64,000 nucleotides of DNA, taken from CAJXMH01 sp040220135. Its GTDB lineage: Bacteria > Bacteroidota > Bacteroidia > Flavobacteriales_E > Vicingaceae. Below, one piece after another: positions 17,253 through 29,400 of the stretch (its first letter is position 1; every line of letters starts with the position of its first letter). The notes under the pieces were generated by a model that searched no databases, was not told the origin of the DNA, and was given only the letters and a program-made list of their open reading frames with translations. The stretch is taken from the NCBI GenBank assembly GCA_040220135.1, contig JAVJTT010000006.1, positions 298,553-362,552 on the forward strand. The letters are read 5' to 3'. Position numbers and translations under genes: made by a program.

Positions 17253-18611
17253 TTGGCAAAACTAAAGAAAGCATACTTCTGCCAAAGTTGTGGAGCTCAG
17301 GCTTCCAAATGGATTGGCAAATGTCCTTCGTGTGGCGAATGGAATACATATGTGGAAGAAATTATTGAAAAAGGGAACAGCACTCAAGCAAAACCTTCAA
17401 AACGAAAATCAAAGCCCATTGCAATTCAGGAAATTGAGAAAAGTGCAGAAGTCCGCTACCGTTGTCCAGATCAAGAGTTGAATCGACTGTTAGGTGGGGG
17501 AATTGTACCGGGAGCTTTACACTTGTTTGGAGGAGAGCCGGGAATCGGTAAATCCACACTTCTTTTACAGTTAGCACTGAAGTGGAACGGGATAAAAGTA
17601 CTCTACGTTTCTGGTGAAGAAAGTGAGCAGCAAATAAAGATGCGTGCAGAGCGCATCGGAATAGACAATCTACAATGTTTTTTGTTAGCAGAAAACTCTT
17701 TGCAAAGCATTTTACAACATTTAGAAAGTGAGGCGGCTGATGTGGTGGTAATTGACAGTATTCAAACGCTTCACACTTCTTTGATTGACTCTTCCCCCGG
17801 AAGCATTTCCCAAATAAGAGAATGTTCTGGTGAGTTGATGCGTTTTGCTAAACAAACGGCTACTCCTGTTTTCTTAATTGGTCATATTAATAAAGAAGGT
17901 AGCATTGCCGGGCCAAAGGTATTGGAGCACATGGTTGATGTAGTGCTGCAGTTTGAAGGTGATCGCAATCATATGTATCGTATTCTACGCTCGTCTAAAA
18001 ATAGGTTTGGACCTACCAATGAGTTGGGAATCTACGAGATGCAGGGCTCCGGGTTAAAAGAAGTGAAAAATCCATCTGAGATACTGCTATCGAACCGAGA
18101 AGAGGAGTTAAGCGGTACGGCTATAGCCTCAAGTTTAGAAGGCTTACGCCCGATGTTGATTGAGATTCAAGCCTTGGTAAGCTCTGCTGCTTATGGTACA
18201 CCACAGCGCTCAGCTACGGGCTTTGATTTGAGACGATTAAACATGCTATTAGCTGTGCTGGAAAAGCGTTGCGGCTTTCGCTTGGGCGCTAAAGATGTAT
18301 TTTTGAATTTAGCTGGGGGAATCCGAGTAGATGACCCGGCCTTAGATCTAGCTGTTGTAAGTGCGGTACTCTCTTCTTCTGAAGATTTTCCGATTCCTTC
18401 TAAAATTTGCTTTGCGGCAGAGGTTGGATTGTCAGGAGAAATAAGACCGGTAAACAAAATTGAAAAACGCATACAAGAAGCGCAAAAACTGGGCTTTGAG
18501 GGAATCTTTCTCTCAAAATACAATTTAAAAGGGCTTTCTCAATCAGCTTTTAATATAGAACTAAAGGCAGTTGGGAAGATTGAGGAAGTATTTCGAAATT
18601 TATTTGGATAA
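17253..18611 (+). CDS. radA: DNA repair protein RadA
   Basis: RecA-like ATPase that helps process recombination intermediates by promoting branch migration. It has 452 residues, the normal length. The N-terminal zinc finger (C10, C13, C24, C27), Walker A GGEPGIGKS at 93-101, the RadA-specific SKNRFG motif and a C-terminal Lon-protease-like domain from about 270 are all visible. The start is TTG at 17253. The next gene's ATG follows its stop with no gap. Confidence 0.97.
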   Translation: MAKLKKAYFCQSCGAQASKWIGKCPSCGEWNTYVEEIIEKGNSTQAKPSKRKSKPIAIQEIEKSAEVRYRCPDQELNRLLGGGIVPGALHLFGGEPGIGKSTLLLQLALKWNGIKVLYVSGEESEQQIKMRAERIGIDNLQCFLLAENSLQSILQHLESEAADVVVIDSIQTLHTSLIDSSPGSISQIRECSGELMRFAKQTATPVFLIGHINKEGSIAGPKVLEHMVDVVLQFEGDRNHMYRILRSSKNRFGPTNELGIYEMQGSGLKEVKNPSEILLSNREEELSGTAIASSLEGLRPMLIEIQALVSSAAYGTPQRSATGFDLRRLNMLLAVLEKRCGFRLGAKDVFLNLAGGIRVDDPALDLAVVSAVLSSSEDFPIPSKICFAAEVGLSGEIRPVNKIEKRIQEAQKLGFEGIFLSKYNLKGLSQSAFNIELKAVGKIEEVFRNLFG

Positions 18612-19223
18612 ATGTTAATTGATCACCCACCAGCTTTATTAAAAACTCTTTATCCTTCCCTTGAATGGACAATTTCATCGAAGAAAAAAGAAGTATTCCT
18701 CACTTTTGATGATGGGCCAACTCCTGGGCTAACCGATAAGGTGTTGGATATAATGAGTGAAAACCAAGCCAAAGGAACCTTTTTCTGCCTAGGGAAGAAT
18801 GTAGAAGATAACCCAAAACTCTATCAAAGGATATTAGCAGAAGGGCATGCGGTAGGCAACCATACTTTTAATCACCTAAATGGATGGAAGAGTAAGTCAA
18901 TGACTTATTATGAAAATGTTAAGCAAGCAAATAAAGTTATCGAAAGCAAGCTTTTTCGTCCTCCCTATGGTAGAATCAAGCCCTCTCAGATCAACCTTTT
19001 AAAGAATAAGTACCGTATCATTATGTGGTCTCATTTATCAAGGGATTATGATCCAAGAATGACGGTTGATGATTGCATGAAAATATGTTTGAAGAACCTT
19101 TCGCCCGGTTCAATCTTGGTTTTTCACGATAGTGTAAAAGCGGGAGATACCCTTATTCCTTTGCTAAAAGCCTTACTGAAAAAGATAAATACACTTGGTT
19201 TGAACGCTAGTGCAATTAGTTGA
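18612..19223 (+). CDS. Polysaccharide deacetylase family protein
   Basis: A 203-residue carbohydrate esterase family 4 domain without a signal peptide. It has the metal and catalytic motif TFDDGP at 31-36, the two zinc histidines in GNHTFNHL (H84, H88), RPPYGR, and the late VFHDSVKAG motif. The likely chemistry is removal of acetyl groups from a polymer or peptidoglycan; the real substrate is unknown. Its start abuts the radA stop, and its end overlaps the convergent thioredoxin gene by eight bases. Confidence 0.93.
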   Translation: MLIDHPPALLKTLYPSLEWTISSKKKEVFLTFDDGPTPGLTDKVLDIMSENQAKGTFFCLGKNVEDNPKLYQRILAEGHAVGNHTFNHLNGWKSKSMTYYENVKQANKVIESKLFRPPYGRIKPSQINLLKNKYRIIMWSHLSRDYDPRMTVDDCMKICLKNLSPGSILVFHDSVKAGDTLIPLLKALLKKINTLGLNASAIS

Positions 19224-19512
19224 TTTGCCTAATCTGCTGAATTAAATCTTGAGCGGCAAGAACTCCTGATTGGCGCCACTTGATTTCTCCATTCTTGAAA
19301 ACCATTAAAGTAGGCACACCTTGCACTTTATAGGCCTGAGCGACTCTTTGATTTTTATCTACATCAATTTTGATGATCTTGACCTGATCTTTAAGAGCTG
19401 ACTTCACTTCTTTTAAAATTGGAGGCATCATTTTACACGGACCACACCATTCTGCAAAAAAGTCAACTAAAACAGGAACGTCGCTATTAACTAACTCTTT
19501 AAAAGAAGCCAT
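19216..19512 (-). CDS. trxA: Thioredoxin
   Basis: A 98-residue thioredoxin with the active site EWCGPCKMMPP (C23, C26) and the cis-proline loop GVPTLMVF. It lacks a signal peptide and so acts in the cytosol as a disulfide reductant. It starts two bases after the PorP/SprF gene and is the last gene of the unit that begins with the cysteine-rich giant adhesin. The adjacency may be functional or accidental. Confidence 0.96.
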   Translation of the reverse strand: MASFKELVNSDVPVLVDFFAEWCGPCKMMPPILKEVKSALKDQVKIIKIDVDKNQRVAQAYKVQGVPTLMVFKNGEIKWRQSGVLAAQDLIQQIRQIN

Positions 19513-19514
19513 AA

Positions 19515-20423
19515 TTATTCCGGTTTTTGACTTTCTTTATCATTAAACTTAATGGACAACATAATTTCATGGGTACCGCTGCTGTAATTCTGAATGTCAG
19601 ATTGAATGATATCGTAAGAGTACCCTAAGCTTAAATTGCCTTGGAGTGTGTAACCTGCCATCAATACAAAGGCATCATTTTGTCGGTAAGAGAAGCCCAG
19701 CCATGTTTTTTTCTGATAGATACCTCTAAGAGTTAATTCATATTGCAGAGGCAAGGGTTTTACATATTTCAACATCAAATTCGGCTCAAGGTCAAAGTTA
19801 TTGTTTAAAGCGTAGGCATAACCCCCGGTTATAAAATAGTGATTCACCAATCTTCCGGCTGGGTCGGCCAAAGAACCTTCAAAATCAAGTTCATTTTGGA
19901 TAAGCTGTGGTGCTGATGCCCCAAAGTAGTAATTGTCGGCATATAAGTAAAAACTAAAGCCTGCATCAGGAAACAGGTTACGCTCTTGTAAAGTTGTCCT
20001 TAACTGATCAGCTTCATTTTCAAAGGTGATTTCTGAACCATCAATGCTATATTGTAAGAGCCCACCATTTATTGCCATAGAGAGGTTTATCTCATTGTTT
20101 AACTGTAAATGATAAGAGTAGGAAAAACTTATTCCATTTCTTCGAGTAGGTCCGGTTATATCGGTAAAAATATAACCGCCAATGCCCATTTTTTCATGTT
20201 TCAGTGGACCATTAACGCTCATAATATAAGTACGCGGTGCATCTTGAACACCTTCCCATTGAGAGCGATAATTTGTTTGACCAATAAAGTGATTTTCTAC
20301 CCCTGCTGAGGCTGGGTTTATTACATATCGGTTTAACAGATACTGGCTGTACTGCGGAAGCTGTTGAGCAAAAAGCAATTGACCAAGACCGAACAAGAGT
20401 ATAAGAAGTGTAGTCTTTTTCAT
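19515..20423 (-). CDS. PorP/SprF family type IX secretion membrane protein (partner of the giant adhesin)
   Basis: A 302-residue outer-membrane beta-barrel protein of the PorP/SprF family with a signal peptide ending LLFAQ. The family hallmark, PQYSQYLLNRYVINPASAGV, follows directly, and later barrel strands include NYRSQWEGVQDAPRTY and GIGGYIFTDITGPT. In Flavobacterium johnsoniae SprF is needed for SprB to reach the cell surface through T9SS. Here the gene begins two bases after the giant SprB-repeat gene, so it is very probably that protein's dedicated partner. Confidence 0.94.
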   Translation of the reverse strand: MKKTTLLILLFGLGQLLFAQQLPQYSQYLLNRYVINPASAGVENHFIGQTNYRSQWEGVQDAPRTYIMSVNGPLKHEKMGIGGYIFTDITGPTRRNGISFSYSYHLQLNNEINLSMAINGGLLQYSIDGSEITFENEADQLRTTLQERNLFPDAGFSFYLYADNYYFGASAPQLIQNELDFEGSLADPAGRLVNHYFITGGYAYALNNNFDLEPNLMLKYVKPLPLQYELTLRGIYQKKTWLGFSYRQNDAFVLMAGYTLQGNLSLGYSYDIIQSDIQNYSSGTHEIMLSIKFNDKESQKPE

Positions 20424-20425
20424 AT

Positions 20426-23400
20426 CTATTTCACAATTGTAATGGGTCCGGTAACAGGGTCAATTTTATCAACTTTTAAGTCGATAATGTAATAGTAAGT
20501 TCCAACTGGCATGGCCTTACCTTTGTAAGTTCCATCCCACGGCTGAACATAACCGTTGTTTTGTTCATAAAGTAACTCACCCCACCGGCTAAAGATCTGA
20601 ACCTTTGCTTTCGGGAATTCCTCTAACAATTCAATGTTCCATACATCGTTTACACCATCTCCATTAGGGGTGAAACCCGATGGTATTTCTATATCAGGAA
20701 CGTATGAGACCCGAATTGAATCAATGAAAACACAGCCATTGGTATCCGTAACTGTAAGGGTGTAAGTAATGGTTTCCCTTGGGCTTGCAATCGGTTCTGC
20801 AGTGCTACTATCCGAAAGCATTGTGCCGGGAGTCCAATTATACAAGTAACTAGGATCTTGTCCACCTAGATCAATGTTCAATACTTCATCTCTAATGAGC
20901 TGTGCACTTGGACTTAAGCTTAAACTAGGATTAGCCACAATTTCTACCTCATACAAGCTAGTATCGGTACAAGAAGTTCCGTTACCTGCTGCAATCAAGT
21001 AAAATGGATGATTCCCAATTGGGCGGTAAATAGTGGTGTCTAAATTAGAGGTGAAGAAGTTTGAGGTGTTTCCTTCATACCAAGCAACAGTAGAGATGCT
21101 TGAGCCCATAGAAGATCCGAGCAACCTGATGCTATCACCATCACAAAACTGAGTTTGAGAAGGTATGATCGCCTCTATTGTATCTGTTGCTGAGATAAGC
21201 ACCGTAGTGCTAAGTTGACAGCCTACTGCATCCTCTACGGTAACTACATTAGGACCGAAACATAAATTAGTCGGATTTGCGCCAGTTTGACCACCATTCC
21301 AACTAAAGGTATAAGGTGGAATTCCGCCATTGGCAGAAACACTTGCAGAAGCATCGCAATCGGAGCTACAGTCTAAAGAGGTAGACGATAGAACAGAAAT
21401 GCCTAAGCTAGGTGGATCTGTAAGCGTAATTGTGGTAATGGCACTACAGCCATTTGCATCTGTGGCAGTAACCGTGTAATCTCCTTCACAAAGTCCACTT
21501 GCCGGCACTTGACTTTGTTGCTCAGGGTCATTCCAAGAATAACTGTATAATAATGAACCTCCAGTAGTAGAAACAAATATTTCACCATCGCAGCTACCTG
21601 CGCATGAAATATTATTAATTACCGTTGCTCCAATATTTATCTCATCTGGTTCACCTACAGAAGCATTAAAATAAGATTTACAACCAGAAGGCTTTGCCGT
21701 AATCTCTAATACATATTCGCCAGGGCAAACAACATCATTAGCATTGGCGTTTAAGCTAGAAACACTATTCCCATTTTGATCAAACCATTGATAGTCATAA
21801 GCAGAAGAAGGAGATAAATTACTTATCAACGAACCGTCGCAACTTCCAAAACAACTTGCATCTATCGTGCTGGGTTGAGCACTAACCGGGAAGTCGCTAT
21901 CTGAAATGGTAACAGCTTTGATCAGCGAGCATCCATTGTTATCTGTTACTGTAACGAAATACGTTCCGGCGCAAAGCTCGTCTTCAAAGTTGGAATTATT
22001 TGAAGGATCTGAAGACCAACTATAAGAGTAAGGAGAAGTTCCACCATTTACATTAAGTCTGGCAGTTCCTTCACAAGGGAATGCATTGCATTGGTTGTTT
22101 GATACTATTTCGTTGGCTGTCAAAGTTGATGGACTAGGGATATCAACTGACTTGCTGAATACGCACCCACTAGCATCTGTTATTTGAATAGTATAAACCC
22201 CTTCACAAAGGCTTGTTAGACTATTGGCAGTTGAGCCGTTATGCAACCACAAGTAGCTATATGGTGCAGTGCCCCCAACTGCTTGAACACTTGCAGTTCC
22301 ATCGCAAGTTGTTTGACAAGATGCCGGTGTTGCTGAAACTATCGCATCATCGGGACCACCAGTAGAGTTAATGGAGAAGTTAAATGATTTTTTACAACCA
22401 TTGGCATCTGTGACCTCAACAGATTGTGTGCCGGAACAAAGTGCCGTAGCATCATTGCTTGTACTTCCATTGCTCCACAAGTAAGTATAAGGTTGTATTC
22501 CACCTGAAACGGAAATATCAGCTTCTCCATCACAAAATCCACAGTTTGCATCTAAGGTATTGATGTTAGCTAAAATCTCGGCCGGCTCACTTACCACAAA
22601 TGTATCTCTGCTGGCACACCCTTGTGAATTCGTAACCAAGACTTCGTAAACTCCGGCAGTTAGATTGCTGAGGTCTTCAGAAGCTTGCCCAAATGGCAAC
22701 CAGTCAAAGGTATAAGGTGGATTGTTTCCACTCACTGTTATGTCTATGGCACCGCTGTTATCTCCCTCACAACCTAGATTCGTAATAGATTCTAGGGTAA
22801 TTGTTGGGCCGTTGGTAGTTCCAATAGTCGTGGTGAATGTTTTTTGACAACCGTTGTCGTCGGTAACTTCTAGGAAGTAAGTCCCTGCTCCCACATTTGA
22901 TAAACTTGAAACGGTAGCTCCACTGATTGCCACATTAGAGGCATCGAACCATTGATAGGAGTAACCTAATGAGGTGGTTCCTCCTGAAACTGTCGCACTA
23001 ATAATACCATCCGACAGACCGCAGGTAGCATCTAGTGTGTTGAAAGTAGCCGTTATATCTGTTGGCCCTCCCACGGAGTATGTTAATGTGGTGTCGCAAC
23101 CTGAAGCATCTTCAATTCTAACGCTGTAGCTTCCTGCACAAAGACCGCTAACTGAATTAGTTCCTTGTCCATTTGCAGGTGCAGGTGACCAAACAAAACT
23201 GTAAGGAGAACTTGCTCCATTAACTATTAAACTAATGCTGCCGTCACAAGTGTTAGCGCAGTTGGTAGCTACAATTGTTTCTCTCACATCAAAGGCATCA
23301 GGTTGATTGATCGTAACTGTCTCAAAAGATTTACAACCGGTTGTATTATTGATTACTTCCACAAAATAATCACCGGCACACAAATTATTCACGGTATTGC

Positions 23401-26400
23401 TGGTAATACCAAGTGTGATTCCGGTTGAAGCATTAAACCATTCAACTGAGCAAGAAGGACCATTACAATTAAAGCTCACGCTAGCACTTCCATCACAACT
23501 TCCAGAGCAACTCACATCGGTAGAGTTAACAGTAAGAGATTCTGAACCAATGTCGTTAATGTTGGTGCTAAACCTTTCTGAACAACCATTAGCGTCCGTT
23601 ACTTCTAGGAAGTAAATTCCTGAACAAAGACTTGAAATTGAGGTGCTATTATTACCAATTGGATTTAACCCTTGATCAAACCATTCATATGTAAAGTTTG
23701 GTGTAGGGCCACTAACTGTGGCGGTTATTGATCCATCACAAACATTACAAGTAGCGTCAATGGTATTGAAAGTAGCTGCAATCGGAATAGGAGAAAGAAT
23801 ACTAAAAGGTTCTATTACTGAGCATCCATTGGCGTCTGTAACAGTAACGTCATAGGGTCCTCCGGCACAAACATTTTCAATCGTATCTTGATTTGCTCCT
23901 ACCACAGTGCCAGTAGACCAATTGTACGTATAAGGAGCAGCACCACCGCTTGTCAGAATGGAGGCTTCACCATCACAAGGTGCAGACGGCCCTCCGCAAC
24001 TTTGGCCCACTACAGTAACATTGGCTTGGAGTTGAGGTGCCGATTGAATGGTGATCGATATACTAGTATCACAACCAAGTGCATCAGTAATGGTAACGTT
24101 GTAAGTGTTACCGCATAAGTCAATGGCTTCTGAATTACCTTGTCCATTAGGAGGTACTGGAGACCAATTAAAAGAATACGGAGCACCCGCACCACCGCTT
24201 GGGTTAAGCTCTATTCGGCCATCACATGCGCCCGAACAGCTTTCGTCAATGAAAACCTCATTAGGCTGAATGGTGGAATTAGGTAATATCTCAACACTAT
24301 CTATCTCAGAACAACCTGTATTGCTTGTAATGGTAACAAAATACTTACCGGCACATAAGTCAGTCACACTTTCAGTTCCTTGCCCATTTATTGGGGTAGG
24401 GCTCCAATTAAAATTGAAGCCTGTAGATCCTCCATTAACTTGAATTGAGGCCGTTCCATCACAAGGTCCAAAACAACTTTCATCCGTTTTACTTTTGGTA
24501 TAAGTAAAGGAAGTCGATGTAATAGCAACAGATATAACGGTATCACAATTGGCGTTATCAGTAACGGTAACAGTATAAACCCCACTGCATAAGTCAATAA
24601 TTCGATCTACGTTTCCGGCACCATTTGACCAATTGTAGCTATAAGGTGTTTGCCCTCCACTCGGAGCGAGTGTAATTGAACCATCACATGCTCCAGGGCA
24701 ACTTTCTTGGAGTACAGTTTCATTCGGTAATATTGAACCACCTTGATTTATGTTAAATGAAATTATGGTATCACATCCGGCATTGTCAGTTATGGTTAAG
24801 TTATAGCTTCCTGCACAGAGTGATCCGATCGAATCATTTCCGGCAATTGGAGTTCCATTGCTTTCTGCCCAGTCAAAGGTATAAGGAGCGATTCCTCCGC
24901 TTGGTTCCACTTTAGCATAACCTGTACAAACTGTTAAAGCGCTACAATCATTATTTTTTGTAGTAAGATTAGGGGTTATTTCACTGCCAGACCCAATTGT
25001 AGTTTGGAGGTTGTTTACGCAGTTTGTGCTCGTTTCAGTAATCTCTACAAAATAAGTTCCACTGCTTAAGTTTTGTACGATAGGTGTAGTTGCTATTATA
25101 CTTCCGCTATTGTCTCGCCACTCTACGGTGCAATTTGAGTTGCTAATGCATGTACTCGTTACACTTACCTCTCCATCTGCTGCACCGAGGCAGGACTCTG
25201 AAATAGAAGATACTGTGGCTGGTGGGGCATTATCATCGACTACCTGAACACTAAGTGTATCAGTACAGTTGTTTTGATCTTCAAGAGCAGCAAAATAGTT
25301 TCCGGCGCACAAACTTGTGGCATTTATACCTGATTGACCAATGCTAACTTTAGAAGCATCCAACCAAGTAACAGTAACATTTCCAGTTCCTCCACTTATT
25401 CCAAAAAGAGAAGCTGTTCCATCACAGCTGTTACAGCTTGAATTTGTAGTGGTGGTGCTTGCTGTAATTGCATTTGGCTCTAAGACGTCAAAAGATTCAG
25501 TTCCGGTACAGCCAGTGTTGGGGTCTGTAACTGTTACTGTGTACGTTCCGGCAGATAATCCGCTTTGGTCTTCTAGGTTACTTGAGTTACTCCATTGAAA
25601 TGTTGGAAGACCACCGGAACCATTTATGGTAATGAATATCCTTCCATCAGAGCCACTGTTACAGCTTACATCATCAACTTGGTCGGTAACAATGGTAAAA
25701 GGGGGACTGCTATTCACAGTGGCTTGAGTAACAGCTGTGCATGAGTTATTGTCTGTTACTGTTACGGTGTAGGTTCCCGGGTTTAATAAAAATATGTTTG
25801 CATTATTAGAACCAGTACTCCATGCATAGGTGTAAGGTGCTTGACCACCTGTGGCGATTACTCGAGCAACACCATCAGAACCTGGCACACAAGAGGCGTC
25901 AGTTGTTGTGGTAGTTAGGTTTATGGCGCCAGGCTCATTCACCACATAGCTAGCTGTTGAGGAACAACCAGAGCCATTATCAGTTACGGTAACATCATAG
26001 GTTCCTGCAGCTAAGCCAGTTGGGTTGTTGGTGTTTGGCAATGGATTAGTCCATTGATAAGATAGTGTTCCACTTGCACCTGAAACATTTAGCAAAATAC
26101 TACCATTGGATACCCCATTACAGCTGGCGTCAGTTACAACATCTGTTAATGTAAAAGGAGCGGAGCTACCCACATTAGCAGTAAATACATTGGAACAACC
26201 ATTGTCATCAGAAATTGTCAAGGCGTAGTTTCCGGCTGATAGCTGATCGACTGTTGCATTTGAACTACTATTAAACCAATTGTATGTATAAGGTGGGGTT
26301 CCTCCGCTTGGAGTAACGGTTAAAGAGCCATCACTACCTGGACTACAACTTTCATTAATCACTATAAAGCTTGCATCTATAGAGTCAGGTTCCTCAATTG

Positions 26401-29400
26401 ATATTTTCGCTGTTTCTGTACAGCCATTCGCGGGGTCTGTTACAGTAACCGTATAAGTGCCTGCCTGTAAATTTGAAACTGTGGCGTTTGTTCCTAAACT
26501 GTTACTCCAGAAAAAGCTTGGAGTTCCATTTGCTCCTGTAACGCTCAAACCGATAGAGCCATCACTGCCACCAAAGCAATCAACATTCGTTATGGTGCTG
26601 TCAAGACTAAAGGGGGCTGAAGTATTTAAAGTAACGCTATTGCTAGTAGAGCACCCATTGTCGTCTGTTACAGTATAAGTGTAAACTCCTGCATTTAATC
26701 CTGAAACAGTAGCTTGGTCTGGCAATGAACCACCCCACTCATAGGTATAATCAAGTGAAACAGTTCCTCCAGTTGGATTAAGTGTGATACTACCATCTCC
26801 ACCTGGAATACATGATTCAGGATTAATGACGGTAGAAACTGTGATGGGAGCTGGTTCTGTTACGACAAAACTTCTTGTGGCCGTGCAGCCATTTGAACGA
26901 TCGGTAACAGTCACCGTGTAAGTGTTAGGGGATAAGTTTAAAGCGTCTTTAAATGGAGGCTGCCCGTTGTTCCAGCTATAGTCAATAACCCCAACATTTC
27001 CAGTTACCGTGATAAAAACATCTCCATCATTTGCACCATTACAACTAACATTATTTTGTTGAACAAGGTTTATTGTCAGTGGTGATGCGAGATTAATGGT
27101 GAAATTTTCTATTTTACTACAGCCATTTACATCGGTAACCGTTACTGTATAACTACCTGCAGCTGCAGGGTTTAAGTTAGATCCTTGTGTGCCATTTGAC
27201 CAGTCATAACTGTAAGGAGATGTTCCTCCAATTGTGGTAATAGAAGCAGACCCATCATTACCTGGGTTACAAGACTCATCAGAGGTTGTTATCGTATTGC
27301 CAATAGTATCAGGCTCGGTAATCGTGTAGGTTTCAATTTTTGAACAGCCAGTGATATCTGTTACAGTCACAGTATAGTCACCTGCGCACAAAGAAGTTCT
27401 TTGTGTGCCTGATACTCCACCTCCCCAATCGAAAATGTAAGGTCCTTGTCCTCCAGAGGCGGTTAAACTAATGTCTCCATCACATAGCCCATTGCAACTA
27501 GCATTGTTTACATTATCTGTAAGTGTAATGTTTTGTCCAGTACTAATGGTGAAATTTTCAACAATAGAGCAAGGAGTAGCATCTGTAATGGTAACTGAAT
27601 AGCTTCCGCTAGATAAGCTACTAATTGAATTGCCTGTCGCACCGGTTGACCAAGTGACAGAATAGGGCGCGTTGCCATTGCTTGGGTTTACAGTAGCTGA
27701 ACCATCTCCACCGCTATTACAATTTTCATCTACAGGAGCTAAATTAGAAATAATCGGTGCAGCTTCACTTACAGAGGTTGTAGCTGTCTGTGTACATCCT
27801 AAACCATCTTCAACTGTAACAGTATAAGTTCCTGCTCCAACCATAGTTGGTGTTGCTCCGCCACTTAATCCCCCAGACCAATCATACGTTAGTGGGTTTC
27901 TAGCACCGCTAACAGATACGGTGATAGTACCATCCACTCCGCCATTACAAGTGGCATCGGTGCTAGTCAGAGAAACATTAAAAGGGGGCGCAGGATCTAC
28001 ATTGAAGGGAAAAGATCTGGTACAGCCATTTGCATCCTGGACCGTTACATCATAACTTCCTGAAGCAAAACCAGTTTTTGAATTTGATGTTGTACCTCCT
28101 CCGGGCCATAAGTATGTATAAGGAGGGGTAGCTCCTACTGTTGAAGCTGTTGCTGTGGCATCGTTGCCAGGAGAACATGATTCAAAGGTACTACTGATAG
28201 TAGTAGATATGTTGGTAGGCTGGTTAACTGTAAAGACTTCTGTTTTCGTACAGGGTGGAGCATTATTATCAGAAATTGTTACACTATATGACCCTCTACT
28301 TAATCCTGTTATAGTTCCTGATGTTGAACCATCAAACCAAACATAAGTATAGGAAGGATTAGGGTTTGAACTTCCTGTTGGACTAAGGCTTATACTACCA
28401 TCAGAACCACCGAAACAAGAAGGTTCATTGATGGTTTCATTGGCGGTTATATTAGAGCCGCTTTGGATTGGAAAGCCTTTTGTTTGAGTACATCCATTAT
28501 TATCAGTAACAGTTAGAACGTATGCTCCTGCAGATAAATCAGCAACACTATCAAGGAAAGGAGTGCCATTACTCCAATCATACGAATAGGGTTGAACACC
28601 TCCTGTAACGGTAGCTACAGCACTTCCGTCTCCCCCGGGAACGCAACTTTCGGGGTTAGATTTAATATCAATTTCAATCGGAATATCTTCCTCAACTCTA
28701 AAGGAAAGAACCTCAGAGCACGGCGTATTATCAATTACGGTAACAGTATAGTTTCCGGCAGTTAAGTTTGTTTGGTCTTCTTGGCTAGGTAATGTACCTG
28801 ACCAATTAAATGTAAAAGGCGGTGTGCCTCCATTAATTTGCAAGTCTATTGCTCCATCATTTCCACCATTGCAGCTAGCGTCTGTTACCGTGCTGTTTAA
28901 GTTAAAATTAGAGCCTTGGGTAATTATGTAGTCAAACCCTTCTGTACATCCGTTATCATCTGATATGGTTACTTCATAAAATCCAGCAACCAGACCTCCT
29001 TTAAAATTACTAGCTTGAAAACCACTACCCCAATTGTAAGAATAAGGAGGTGTTCCTCCGGTAATAGTAATGGTGGCTGTACCGTCTCCTCCGGGGAAGC
29101 ATGTTTCCTCAGCCGTAATTAGAGTTTCACTAAATGCATCCGGTTGGTTAATTACAGCAGTATCTAATTGGCTACAGCCTGCATTATCCGTAACAGTTAA
29201 GAAGTATGTTCCAGCTGCTACAGGATCAGGATTTGCTCCACTGATGGACTGTGGTCCTACCCAAGTATAAGTTAAAGGGTTAACGCCACCTACAGTACTC
29301 ACTAAAATCCTGCCATCATTGGCGTCTCGGCATTTCTCATCTTCAACAGTTAAGCTAATAGTAAAGGTTGCCTCATTTAGAATGGTAAATGACTCTATAG

